Shown one piece after another: positions 24,375 through 33,138 of a stretch of DNA of 64,000 bases. The notes beneath the pieces are model-generated. The model was not told where the DNA came from and did no database searches. It worked only from the letters and a program-made list of their open reading frames with translations. The stretch comes from Arthrobacter sp. Alg241-R88 (GTDB lineage: Bacteria > Actinomycetota > Actinomycetes > Actinomycetales > Micrococcaceae). Numbering within the stretch: the first letter of the stretch is position 1; each line of letters begins with the position of its first letter. The stretch covers positions 216,384 through 280,383 of the forward strand of contig NZ_UNRG01000004.1 of assembly GCF_900537115.1 (NCBI RefSeq), in the 5' to 3' direction. The position numbers and the translations under genes are program-made.

Positions 24375-25931
24375 TTAGGACGCGGCCTTGCCCGTCTTGG
24401 CCGTCAGGACGTAGCGGGACAGCGGGTCCTGGACGTAAGACAGGACGTTGGTGCGGATCGCGTCGGTGGCCTGTTCATTCACGAGCCACGCGTTGACCGC
24501 CTTGTCCTGGAGGATCTGCCCGGCCTTGGCGTACAGCTTGTAGCGCTCGTTCGTGTCAACTGTTGTGGCGGCTTCGGCGATGATCCGGTCGTACTCGGGG
24601 TCACAGAAGTGGCTCAGGTTGTAGGTGCCCTTGCAGGTGTAGTCGGCGGTGAGGAACCCGATCGGGTCGGCGATGTCGATCAGCCGGTTCCGCTGGCTCA
24701 GCAGCATGTCGTAGTTGCCGGCCAGGACGTCAGGCTCGGCGGACGCGTATTCCTTGGACTGGATGGAGACGGGGATGCCGATGTTCTTCAGGTTTTCCTG
24801 GACGACGGCGGCAACGTCGGCGAATTCGGCCCGCTCCACGATGGCGATGATTTCCAGGGGGCGGTCGGCGCTGTAGCCGGCACTGGCAAGCAGCTTCCGG
24901 GCTTCCTCAAGGTTCTGCTGCTGCTTGTCCTGCTTTTCGCCTGCCCAGGGCTCGGAGGGAGCGAAAGGCCCGGTGGCAGGGAGGGCGGCACCTTCGTAGA
25001 CGCTGGCAGCGAGGGCGTCGAGGTCGAGGGCCTCCCGGACCGCCTTGCGGACGTCGACGTTGTCCAGCGGTGCGCGGCCGTTGTTCATGTACAGCGTGGC
25101 AGTGCGGGGGGAATCGGCACCTAGCACGGAGACGCCGTCGTCCGCCTTCAGCGCCGCGAGGCTCGCGACGGGGATGGAGAGCGAGATGTCAGCTTCGCCG
25201 GTCTGCACCTGAGCGGCGCGGGTGGCGCCGTTGGTGATGAAGCGGATCTCGGCGCCCGCGAGCTGCACGTCGCCGCCCCAGTAGTTTTCGTTGCGGTCCA
25301 GGGTGAGGGACTGCTTTGCCTTCTCAGAGACGGGAGTGAAGGGACCGGTGCAGTGGCCGAACGGGTCCAGGCCCTCGGCCTTGTAGGCGGCGGGTGCCAG
25401 GATTCCGGTGTTGACGCTCGCCAGCCGGTACGGCACCAGCGGGTTCTCGGCGGGCGTGCTGACCCTGACGGTCTGGGCGTCCACCGCGGTGACGCTGCTG
25501 ATCATGGTGCGGTTGAAGGCGCGGGCCGGGACCTTTGCATCCAGGACGTGGTTGAGCGCTGACACCACGGACTCGGCGGTGAGATCGGTGCCGTCCTGGA
25601 ACTTGACGCCCTGGCGGATGCTGAAGTCCCAGTCCAAAGGTGAGGTTTGCTTCCACTCGGTGGCCAGCGAAGGCAGCACCTTGCCTTCGGCCTGGTTGTA
25701 GGTGGTCAGGGTTTCCAGGCAGCCGGACAGTGACAGGATGTAGGCGGCGTCGGACTCGACGGCCCAGTTGGCTACCGGTGCCCGGAAGTTGTCCACAACA
25801 ATCCGCTGGCTGGTATCAGCCGCAGCGCTCGGCTGGGTGGACTGGGTCTGGGTGCCGCTGAAGCCGCAGCCGGTCAGGGTGAGGGCAGCGGCCGCGGCCA
25901 AAAGGACGCGGGGCCGGAGGAACGTACGCAC
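24375..25931 (-). CDS. ABC transporter substrate-binding lipoprotein, family 5 (oligopeptide/nickel/metallophore type)
   Basis: A 518-residue extracytoplasmic binding protein. A signal peptide ends in the lipobox LTGC (Cys22), so it is lipid-anchored outside the membrane. The SBP_bac_5 fold is shown by IRQGVKFQDGTDLTAESVV, YWGGDVQLAGAEIRF and DNVDVRKAVREALD. Start is GTG at 25931. The DtxR-like box 58 bases upstream argues for iron control, which would favour a metallophore or heme-type cargo over plain peptides. That is an inference. The family itself is certain. Confidence 0.88.
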   Translation of the reverse strand: MRTFLRPRVLLAAAAALTLTGCGFSGTQTQSTQPSAAADTSQRIVVDNFRAPVANWAVESDAAYILSLSGCLETLTTYNQAEGKVLPSLATEWKQTSPLDWDFSIRQGVKFQDGTDLTAESVVSALNHVLDAKVPARAFNRTMISSVTAVDAQTVRVSTPAENPLVPYRLASVNTGILAPAAYKAEGLDPFGHCTGPFTPVSEKAKQSLTLDRNENYWGGDVQLAGAEIRFITNGATRAAQVQTGEADISLSIPVASLAALKADDGVSVLGADSPRTATLYMNNGRAPLDNVDVRKAVREALDLDALAASVYEGAALPATGPFAPSEPWAGEKQDKQQQNLEEARKLLASAGYSADRPLEIIAIVERAEFADVAAVVQENLKNIGIPVSIQSKEYASAEPDVLAGNYDMLLSQRNRLIDIADPIGFLTADYTCKGTYNLSHFCDPEYDRIIAEAATTVDTNERYKLYAKAGQILQDKAVNAWLVNEQATDAIRTNVLSYVQDPLSRYVLTAKTGKAAS

Positions 25932-25988
25932 AGGAAACCGCCTTGCAGGGCTGCCTCGGGAAAGGGCAGAAATAAAAAAGGGGACGAC

Positions 25989-26007
25989 TTAGGGTAGCCT
26001 TCCCTTC
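25989..26007 (-). promoter_or_regulatory. Candidate DtxR/IdeR iron box
   Basis: TTAGGGTAGCCTTCCCTTC matches the 19-base actinobacterial iron-box consensus (TTAGGTTAGGCTAACCTAA) at 13 positions, including all five bases of the left edge. It lies 58 bases upstream of the binding-protein gene, where a repressor would cover the promoter. Confidence 0.5.
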
Positions 26008-26140
26008 CGCAAATGCGTGAATTGATGACTTTGCTGCTCAGCGCCGGGGAGACAAGCTGCGGGCCTCCGCCGGGTACCCGCCGTCGTGATTTCCTGCCCG
26101 CGTGCTGTCCAGTTTTGTCAGCGCACGGGAACAACACCTG

Positions 26141-27568
26141 TTACGCCGGCGCGTAACCTCCTCCAACGCCGATACCGCGGCCCCAGGTCAGCTGGCCTCC
26201 CTGAAAGTACTGGACGCACCCGGTGCCGTCGAGACTGCAATACTCAGGGCTTGTGGGATATCCCAGCGAACCATTTTCTGCTCCGGCCGACCTCCACCTG
26301 GTTTCCATGCCTCCGCGGATGGGCCAGGCGCCGACTCCCGGAGCCCAGTACATCTTGCCGTAGGTGAACTGCTGCAGGCAGCCACCGGATCGCAGCCCAC
26401 ACATCTCGCGTGATGTGGTGGGCCCGCCCAGGTAGGTGGAATAGCGTTCGAATTTTGCCCCGATTGCGCCAGCTGTGAGGTGGGTGCCTGCACCAGGACT
26501 CCACACCAGGTAGGCGCCGCTGTGGAACCGCTGATAGCAGGTGCCTGCGTAGCAGATCTCTTTGAAGAGCGGGTATCCAAGGGCGCCGCTTTCCGCCCCT
26601 GATGAGGACCAGGCACTGAGTATGCCACCGCTGATCATCGAGGGGCCCACCACAGGGGCCCAGTATGCCCGGCCCGCTTCAAGCTGCTGCCGGCAACCGC
26701 CGCCGGCCAGGCCGCATTGTTCCTCAGACGTGGGCCACCCAAGTTCGGGCCCCGGATAGGTAAGGTAGAAATCTTTTATCGCCCCCGTCATGGTGAACGT
26801 CCCGAGCCGGGGAGACGAGAACACTCTGCCGCGGTCGAAGGCCTGGGTGCATCCGCGGTCGGAACATTCGGGGACGCCGAACGGTCCGCCCAGCGCTGAG
26901 GCTTTGTCTTTGTAGTAGGTATAAATATCGCCATATGTCACGGCACGATGTTCATTTCCGCGCGTGTAGGACAATCCGCGCTCGAACGTCTGGCTGCAGA
27001 TGGAAGCTGAGGAGCACGTGGGGTCCGCCAACGGCCAGCCAAGCTCGTTCGCGTGGGAGTAGATCGAATCCTTCCCGGGGACCACGATCGCAGGGCCCGT
27101 GCTCTGGGCGTAAATGGTTCCATTGTGAAACCGCTGCTGGCAGTTCAGGGCAGCATCACAATCCATTCCCGCAACAGGCGACCCGACGGTGTCCCTGAAA
27201 AGTCCGCCGAGAGTATTCCACTTCAGGTAAATGGCCCCGGAAACAATAATCGGCTGCCGGGCGGCGCCAAGAACATAGATTCCGCCAGTAGTAAACGTTC
27301 GCCAGCAGGGATAACTGTCCGTGCGGCATTCGGTGATCCCGGCGGGTTCACCGAGGACAGCGCTATTCTCCTTGTAAGCCTGTTCAATGGCTGTTGTTGA
27401 GTACTGAAGCGGCGTTGTAGTTGGAGGTGCAGAGGCGGCCACAGCGCTGCGGGCGCTTGGCATGACGACAAATAACGCGCATGCGAATGCAGCCAGAAGG
27501 CTCCGAAGCCAGACCCGATAGGACGCCTTGTGCGCAGGTCGAAATGACAAGTTTTTATTGTGCTTCAC
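26141..27568 (-). CDS. Secreted LGFP-repeat protein
   Basis: This 475-residue protein has a signal peptide (about 1-45, cut near AVAA-SA). About seven LGFP-type repeats of about 53 residues follow (LGEPAG, VGSPVAG, LGWPLAD, LGGPFGV, LGWPTSE, LGYPLFK, LGGPTTS, LGYPTSP). LGFP modules are thought to bind the actinobacterial cell wall or arabinogalactan. Nearly every repeat has two cysteines in the pattern C-x(4-6)-C after the LG motif, so disulfides probably stabilise the repeats outside the cell. No enzymatic domain is attached. It is lower in GC than its neighbours. Confidence 0.82.
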   Translation of the reverse strand: MKHNKNLSFRPAHKASYRVWLRSLLAAFACALFVVMPSARSAVAASAPPTTTPLQYSTTAIEQAYKENSAVLGEPAGITECRTDSYPCWRTFTTGGIYVLGAARQPIIVSGAIYLKWNTLGGLFRDTVGSPVAGMDCDAALNCQQRFHNGTIYAQSTGPAIVVPGKDSIYSHANELGWPLADPTCSSASICSQTFERGLSYTRGNEHRAVTYGDIYTYYKDKASALGGPFGVPECSDRGCTQAFDRGRVFSSPRLGTFTMTGAIKDFYLTYPGPELGWPTSEEQCGLAGGGCRQQLEAGRAYWAPVVGPSMISGGILSAWSSSGAESGALGYPLFKEICYAGTCYQRFHSGAYLVWSPGAGTHLTAGAIGAKFERYSTYLGGPTTSREMCGLRSGGCLQQFTYGKMYWAPGVGAWPIRGGMETRWRSAGAENGSLGYPTSPEYCSLDGTGCVQYFQGGQLTWGRGIGVGGGYAPA

Positions 27569-27679
27569 AAAGCCCCCAATTAGGGGGACTCCCCCCAGCG
27601 TCTACAGAACGCTAAATAGTCTCATGAGAACAAAGGGGCCGTCCACGCATATTCATCCGAACGTTATACGCAGAGCAAA

Positions 27680-27735
27680 AAACTGCTCCCCGGTTCGGAA
27701 CTCAATATCGGAGTCCGAGTGCCGGGGAGCAGTTT
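27680..27735 (-). terminator. Strong terminator after the MHS transporter gene
   Basis: A perfect 14-bp stem pairs 27680-27693 with 27722-27735, with a second partly paired stem inside. On the minus strand it runs into six T residues (GTTTTTTGCTC), which marks the end of transcription from 27795. The remaining DNA to 27568 holds the short leader of the LGFP gene. Confidence 0.8.
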
Positions 27736-27794
27736 AGGAGGGATATTTGGCTTTCACCGTGCACCCGGCGAGGAGCCAACGGCGCTCCCGGGAA

Positions 27795-29114
27795 TTACTT
27801 CAGGCCGAGCTGCTTGGTGGGAACCTTGAACGTTTCCTTGGCGGTCAGCGCGGAGATGGCTGCCACTGTGCAGATGACGGCGGTGAAGATGCTGATCTGT
27901 ACCCAGCCGCCGGCCTTGATGCCGCCCATCGCTGCAACGATCGCGGGTGCGAAACCTGCCATCAGGAAGCCCAGCTGCGTGCCGATGGCCAGGCCCGAGA
28001 AACGGACCTTGGTGCTGAACATCTCGGCGTAGAAGGACGGCCAGACGGCGTTGGAGGCTGCGTAGCCGCAGGAGAAGAAGCCGATGGCGGCCAGGAACAT
28101 CAGCGGCACGCTGCCTGATTCCAGGCTGAGCAGGAAGACGGGCGTCAGGGCGGCGCTGGCAACGGCGCCGTAGATGAAGACTGGCTTGCGGCCGATCTTG
28201 TCCGCCAGCATGCCGAACAGCGGCTGGGTGCCCAGTGCCACAAGGTTTGCGCCCACCACGAGCCACAGGGTGGTGGTGCCGTCCACGCCTGCCACGGTTT
28301 TGGCGTAGCTGATGGCGAGGGTGCCGAAGACGGTGGAGACGGCGGCGATGAAGGCGCAGCAGATGACCCGGAGGACGTCGCGCCAGTGGCCCTTGAGCAG
28401 GTCGGCGACGGGGAGTTTGGAGATCTGTGCGGTCTTCTGGGCTTCCTCGAAGGCCGGCGGCTCGTGCAGTGTGCGGCGGATAAAGAACGCCACCACAACC
28501 ACCACGGCGCTCAGCCAGAAGGGGATCCGCCAGCCGATGCCGTACTTGATCTCGTCCGGAAGTGCGAGCACCGGAATAAAGACGAGGGCGGCGAGGATCT
28601 GGCCGCCCTGGGTGCCGGTGAGGGTCCAGGAGGTGAAGAAGGAGCGGCGGTTGTCCGGGGCGTGTTCAAGCGTCATTGAGGATGCGCCGGCCTGCTCGCC
28701 CGCGGCCGAAAGGCCCTGGCAGAGCCGGGCCAGCACCAGCAGGGCTGGCGCCCACCAGCCAACGGTGTTGAAGTCCGGGAGGCAGCCGATCAGGAAGGTG
28801 GAGGCACCCATCAGGAGGAGGGTGAACATCAGGACCTTCCGGCGGCCAACCCGGTCGCCGAAGTGGCCCAGGATAACGGCGCCCACGGGGCGGGCCACGT
28901 AGGCGAAGCCGAAGGTGGCGAAGGACATGATGGCCGCGTTGGCGTCAGCATCCGGGAAGAAGACCGTGGGGAAGATCAGGGCGGCGGCGGAACCGAAGAT
29001 GAAGAAGTCGTAGTATTCGACGGCGCTGCCCAGGAAGCTGGCGAGGGCTGCCTTCTTCGGCGTCCCGGCCTGGGCAGCGATGCCTGGCTCGGCGGACGGA
29101 AGTATCTGGCTCAT
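27795..29114 (-). CDS. MFS transporter, metabolite:H+ symporter (MHS) family, ShiA-like
   Basis: This 439-residue, 12-helix symporter has the MHS opening ASFLGSAVEYYDFFIFGSAAALIF, the loop GHFGDRVGRRKVL and the mid-protein repeat GMLADKIGRKP. Start ATG at 29114 has AAAGGAA upstream. Family members carry shikimate, quinate, protocatechuate, proline betaine or alpha-ketoglutarate. The divergent IclR gene and the shikimate/protocatechuate operon beyond it make shikimate, quinate or protocatechuate the best guess. Confidence 0.88.
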   Translation of the reverse strand: MSQILPSAEPGIAAQAGTPKKAALASFLGSAVEYYDFFIFGSAAALIFPTVFFPDADANAAIMSFATFGFAYVARPVGAVILGHFGDRVGRRKVLMFTLLLMGASTFLIGCLPDFNTVGWWAPALLVLARLCQGLSAAGEQAGASSMTLEHAPDNRRSFFTSWTLTGTQGGQILAALVFIPVLALPDEIKYGIGWRIPFWLSAVVVVVAFFIRRTLHEPPAFEEAQKTAQISKLPVADLLKGHWRDVLRVICCAFIAAVSTVFGTLAISYAKTVAGVDGTTTLWLVVGANLVALGTQPLFGMLADKIGRKPVFIYGAVASAALTPVFLLSLESGSVPLMFLAAIGFFSCGYAASNAVWPSFYAEMFSTKVRFSGLAIGTQLGFLMAGFAPAIVAAMGGIKAGGWVQISIFTAVICTVAAISALTAKETFKVPTKQLGLK

Positions 29115-29231
29115 GGAGTTCCTTTGATGTGACGACTTTGTCGCGGATGGATCAGGGGCTCGCAGCCGGCGCTGCCGGGGGTGGTGGCCTGGCGCGGCAC
29201 GGCTGGAGGTGCGGGAAAACCCGGACAGTAG

Positions 29232-29333
29232 CCACATTGTGGGAGCTACTTGTGCGATACAGCAATAGTGGCTGTGAGGGCAGTCACTTGTCAAGAAAAT
29301 AATCATTCGCTGGCAATAGCTCTCACATTGTGG
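29232..29333. promoter_or_regulatory. Two palindromic operator candidates between transporter and IclR gene
   Basis: CCACA-T-TGTGG (29232-29242) is a perfect 11-base palindrome. The same 10 bases CACATTGTGG recur at 29324-29333, with CACA-T-TGTG perfect. The sites are 92 bp apart: one is toward the transporter, the other ends 12 bases before the IclR ATG. This is a plausible layout for an autoregulated divergent regulator. The 231-base gap 29115-29345 contains no gene. Confidence 0.55.
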
Positions 29334-29345
29334 CAACATCGAGGT

Positions 29346-30170
29346 ATGAGTGTGAACCAAGACACAGCGCCCAATGATGTTGCCGCTGACGAAAGCTCCC
29401 TGAAGGCCGGGCGGTCCGACCGCACTGACATGGTGGGCAAGGCCCTGGGCCTCCTGGTCCTGCTTGGTGATGAGCCGCGCGGCGCCAGTGCGGCAGAGAT
29501 CTCCCGGCGGGCCCAGCTGCCCTTCAGCACCACCTACCGCCTCCTGGGCTCCCTCACCAGGGACGGCTTTGTGGACTACGAGGCCGAGGGCCGCCGGTAC
29601 CATCTGGGCTTGCGGATTTTCCAGCTGGGCCAACGGGTCTCCAACCACCACGGCTTCGCGGGGACGGCAATGCCGGTCCTTCGCCGCGTGACCGAGCAAA
29701 CGGGGGAGGCCACTATCCTCAGCGTCCGCGACGGGCATCACCACCTCACCGTGAACAAGGTGGATGGGCCGCAGATGTTCCGCGTGACCAGCGACCCCGG
29801 GCACCTCGGCTCCCTTTCCACCACCGCCGTGGGCAAGGCGTTGGTGGCGTTCGCCGAAGACTCCGAGCGCGAAAAGCTCCTGGCGGAATTGCCGCTCGAG
29901 CCGCTCACGCCGAAGTCCATCACCGACAGGGACGCCTTCCGTGCCGAAGTTGAGCTGATCCGGCGCCGAGGGTTCGCGGTGATGGATGAAGAGAACGAGA
30001 CCGGGATGCGTGCCGTGGCTGTCCCGCTCTTCAATGACCAGGGCTACGCGTTCGCCTCCCTGGCCACCGCGGTTCCCGTCTTCCGCCTGAGTCTTGAGGA
30101 CCTGGAGGCACACGTTCCCCTGCTGCAGGAAGCGGCCGCAGAACTTGCGGCCAGGCTGCCGCAGCGGTAG
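29346..30170 (+). CDS. IclR family transcriptional regulator
   Basis: This 274-residue protein has an N-terminal winged helix (about 30-90; ASAAEISRRAQLPFSTTYRLL is the recognition region) and a C-terminal GAF-like effector domain (about 105-270; TTAVGKALVAF, GFAVMDEENETGMRAVAVPL). Its start at ATG 29346 has only a weak ribosome site. The frame is open further upstream, but those codons cover the palindromes. It stands between the MHS transporter and the shikimate/protocatechuate operon and probably controls one or both in response to a pathway intermediate. Confidence 0.87.
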   Translation: MSVNQDTAPNDVAADESSLKAGRSDRTDMVGKALGLLVLLGDEPRGASAAEISRRAQLPFSTTYRLLGSLTRDGFVDYEAEGRRYHLGLRIFQLGQRVSNHHGFAGTAMPVLRRVTEQTGEATILSVRDGHHHLTVNKVDGPQMFRVTSDPGHLGSLSTTAVGKALVAFAEDSEREKLLAELPLEPLTPKSITDRDAFRAEVELIRRRGFAVMDEENETGMRAVAVPLFNDQGYAFASLATAVPVFRLSLEDLEAHVPLLQEAAAELAARLPQR

Positions 30171-30202
30171 CGGCCCTACCTGAGGCACTCAGTGCTTCAG
30201 TA

Positions 30203-30217
30203 GTTCGCAGGGCGAAC
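30203..30217. promoter_or_regulatory. Palindrome upstream of the shikimate/pca operon
   Basis: GTTCGC-AGG-GCGAAC is a perfect 15-base inverted repeat, 104 bases upstream of the shikimate dehydrogenase ATG. It resembles IclR-family (PcaR/PobR-type) sites with TTCGN(n)CGAA symmetry. It is the best candidate for the main operator of the catabolic operon. Confidence 0.5.
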
Positions 30218-30320
30218 AGTAGTGCGGAAAGAGAACAAATGATGTACCGTAATTTCCATCACCCGGCAGCACGCTCTCCGCGAGGAAGCTGCCCGGTGCC
30301 GTATCAAAGGAGCTGCACGG

Positions 30321-31202
30321 ATGAGTAATCGAACTGAGTCCTACCTGGTGGGACTGGTCGGCGATGGCGTGATGCCGTCACTCACCCCTCCCATGCACGA
30401 ACGCGAAGGTGATGTGCAGGGTCTGCGCTACCTTTACCGCCCCATCGACTTGCTGGAACTGGGCTTGCCGGGCGAATCCGTGGGGCAGCTGCTGCAGAGC
30501 GCGCGCAGCCTCGGCTTCAATGGCCTGAACATCACCCATCCCTGCAAGCAGCTGGTCCTGCAGCACCTGGATGAGGTGTCCCCGGACGCTTTGCGGCTTG
30601 GTGCCGTCAACACCGTGGTGATCCAGGATGGCCGGTTCGTCGGCCACAACACAGATTTCTCGGGTTTCGCCGCCGCCCTCGCTTCCGGTCTTCCCGGTGC
30701 CCGCTTGGACCGCGTGGTGCAGCTCGGGGCTGGCGGGGCGGGCTCCGCCGTCGCCTATGCCCTGCTGAGCGCCGGGGTCCGCCACCTGGACCTCGTGGAC
30801 ATGGACGCTGCCCGCGGCGCAGCCCGGGCGGAGGAGCTGGCCGGCTTCTTCCCGGACAGCACCGTCACGGCGCGTACGACGGCGGAGCTGCCGCAGCTCA
30901 TGCCGCTGGCCGACGGCCTGGTGCACTGCACCCCGGTGGGCATGGCCGCCCACCCCGGCGTCCCGCTGGATCTTGGCCTGCTGGAATCTCGGCACTGGGT
31001 GGCGGATATCGTCTATCGCCCCATTGACACCGAACTCGTCCGCAGTGCCCGTGCCAAGGGCTGCGAAGTCCTTGATGGCGGCCGCATGGCGGTGGGCCAG
31101 GCAGCTGACGCCTTCCGGATCTTCACCGGCCTCGAACCAGACCCGGACCGCATGCGGTCGCACTTCCTGGAACTCGTGGCAGCCGAGGAGGTGGCTGCCT
31201 GA
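30321..31202 (+). CDS. Shikimate/quinate dehydrogenase family protein (catabolic AroE paralogue)
   Basis: This 293-residue NAD(P)-dependent enzyme should oxidise shikimate to 3-dehydroshikimate (or quinate to dehydroquinate). The substrate lobe has GFNGLNITHPCKQLVLQHLD with the catalytic Lys, and NTVVIQDGRFVGHNTDFSGF with the Asn/Asp pair. The Rossmann lobe has LGAGGAGSAVAYALL, and the NAD-side DMDAA suggests NAD rather than NADP. It begins the catabolic operon with AAAGGAG upstream and overlaps the next gene by one base (TGATG). Its position favours catabolism over aromatic biosynthesis. Confidence 0.88.
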   Translation: MSNRTESYLVGLVGDGVMPSLTPPMHEREGDVQGLRYLYRPIDLLELGLPGESVGQLLQSARSLGFNGLNITHPCKQLVLQHLDEVSPDALRLGAVNTVVIQDGRFVGHNTDFSGFAAALASGLPGARLDRVVQLGAGGAGSAVAYALLSAGVRHLDLVDMDAARGAARAEELAGFFPDSTVTARTTAELPQLMPLADGLVHCTPVGMAAHPGVPLDLGLLESRHWVADIVYRPIDTELVRSARAKGCEVLDGGRMAVGQAADAFRIFTGLEPDPDRMRSHFLELVAAEEVAA

Positions 31203-33097
31203 TGCGCACCGGAATCGCCACTGTCTGCCTTTCCGGCACCCTGAAGGAAAAGATGCAGGCCTGCGCCATTGCCGGCTTCGACGGCATCGAGATCTTTGAG
31301 CAGGACCTGGTCACCTCACCCCTGGGCCCCGAGGACGTGAACACCATGGCCGCCGACCTTGGCCTGGGACTGGACCTTTACCAGCCGTTCCGGGACTTCG
31401 ACGGCGTGACGCCTGACCTGCTGAAGGCGAACCTCCGCCGGGCGGAGGCTAAGTTCAAGCTGATGTCCCGGCTGGGCATGGACACCATCCTGGTCTGCTC
31501 CAACGTTGCCACCGCCACCATCGACGATGACGGTCTCCGCGCCTCGCAGCTCGCCGAGCTCGCGGAACTGGCCGGGGACCACGGCGTCAAGGTCGCTTAC
31601 GAGGCCCTGGCCTGGGGCAAGTACGTCAATGACTACGAGCATGCGTACCGCCTGGTGGAGATGGTGGACCACCCCAACTTCGGCACTTGCCTGGACTCGT
31701 TCCACATCCTGTCCAGGGACTGGGACACCGCGCCCATCGAGAAGCTCAACCCGGAGAAGATCTTCTTCGTCCAGGTTGCCGACGCCCCCAAACTCTCCAT
31801 GGATGTGCTCTCCTGGAGCCGCCACTACCGCGTGTTCCCCGGTGAGGGCCAGTTCGAGCTCGCCAAATTCATGGGCCATGTGGTCCGTGCCGGCTACACC
31901 GGGCCGGTGTCCCTTGAGGTCTTCAACGACGTCTTCCGCCAGTCCGACGTCGAACGCACCGCCGTGGACGCCATGCGCTCACTTATTTGGCTGGAGGAAC
32001 AGAGCGCCAAGTGGCTTGCGGGCAATCCAGCGGAACCCGAAGGCGCCCGCAACGCCGCCTCCAGCCGTCGTTATCCCATGGAACTGGCCACGCTGCCCAA
32101 GGTGAGCGAACCGGCCGGGTTCAACTTTGCAGAAGTGAAAGCCGATGACACCGCCCGGCTGGAGAAACTCCTGGGCCAGCTGGGCTTCGCCTTCGAAGGC
32201 CGGCACCGCACCAAAAACGTCCAGTTGTGGACCATGGGCCAGGCCCGGGTGATCATCAATGAACAGGCGGCGTCACACTCGGAACCCTCTATCGCCGCCC
32301 TGGGGTTCGACGTCGATTCGCCGGTGATTGCCTCCGCCCGGGCCCAGCAGCTCAAGGCGCCGGTGGTGGCCCGCAAGGTCCAGGCCGACGAGGAGGTCTT
32401 CCAAGGCATCTCCGCGCCGGACTCGACGGAGATCTTCCTGTGCCAGGGCAGCCCTGACGGTACCGCCGCATGGACTGCCGAATTTGGGCAGGAGGGCGAG
32501 TCCGGCGAAGGGCTGGAACACCCGCGGCAGGCAGGAAACGCGGTCATTGACCACGTGAACCTGGCCCAGCCCTGGCAGCACTTCGACGAAGCTGTCCTCT
32601 TCTACACCAGCGCACTCGCCCTCGAGCCGCAGCCCTTCGCGGAGGTGCCCAGCCCCAGCGGGCTGGTGCGCTCGCAGGTCATGCAAACCTCCGACGGCGC
32701 CGTGCGGCTGGTCCTGAACCTGGCGCCCAACCAGCAGGCCCCGGCGCAGCAGGCGCACAAAACGTACCAGGAACACATCGCATTCGCCGTGGATGACCTC
32801 GTGTCCGCTGCCCGGTCCGCCCGGGACCGCGGCCTGGAGTTCCTGCAGATTCCGGCCAACTACTACGAGGACCTGGACGCCCGCTTCGACCTTGACCCGG
32901 GTTTCCTGGCCACCCTCCAGGAGCTGAACCTCCTGTATGACCGGGACGCCGACGGGGAATTCCTCCATTTCTACACGGCCACGGTGGGCAGTGTGTTCTT
33001 CGAGATGGTGGAACGCCGCGGCGCTTACGACGGCTACGGGGCGCCGAACGCTCCCGTGCGCCACGCCGTCCAATACGACTCGCTCCATCGCCCCTAA
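31202..33097 (+). CDS. qsuB: 3-dehydroshikimate dehydratase fused to HPPD-like domain (QsuB-type)
   Basis: This 631-residue bifunctional-looking protein converts 3-dehydroshikimate to protocatechuate. The N-terminal TIM barrel (1-275) keeps the four metal ligands at the very positions I recall for Pseudomonas QuiC1: Glu134, Asp165, Gln191 and Glu239. The C-terminal part (about 300-625) is a double vicinal-oxygen-chelate domain like 4-hydroxyphenylpyruvate dioxygenase, with the iron triad His451, His525 and Glu601. Corynebacterium QsuB has the same fusion and length. The second activity is not established in that family. It is coupled to the dehydrogenase upstream and followed by pcaH after 41 bases. 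Confidence 0.92.
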   Translation: MRTGIATVCLSGTLKEKMQACAIAGFDGIEIFEQDLVTSPLGPEDVNTMAADLGLGLDLYQPFRDFDGVTPDLLKANLRRAEAKFKLMSRLGMDTILVCSNVATATIDDDGLRASQLAELAELAGDHGVKVAYEALAWGKYVNDYEHAYRLVEMVDHPNFGTCLDSFHILSRDWDTAPIEKLNPEKIFFVQVADAPKLSMDVLSWSRHYRVFPGEGQFELAKFMGHVVRAGYTGPVSLEVFNDVFRQSDVERTAVDAMRSLIWLEEQSAKWLAGNPAEPEGARNAASSRRYPMELATLPKVSEPAGFNFAEVKADDTARLEKLLGQLGFAFEGRHRTKNVQLWTMGQARVIINEQAASHSEPSIAALGFDVDSPVIASARAQQLKAPVVARKVQADEEVFQGISAPDSTEIFLCQGSPDGTAAWTAEFGQEGESGEGLEHPRQAGNAVIDHVNLAQPWQHFDEAVLFYTSALALEPQPFAEVPSPSGLVRSQVMQTSDGAVRLVLNLAPNQQAPAQQAHKTYQEHIAFAVDDLVSAARSARDRGLEFLQIPANYYEDLDARFDLDPGFLATLQELNLLYDRDADGEFLHFYTATVGSVFFEMVERRGAYDGYGAPNAPVRHAVQYDSLHRP

Positions 33098-33138
33098 ACC
33101 ACATCCACGCCAGAAACCACCAACGAAAGGAGCCAGCC

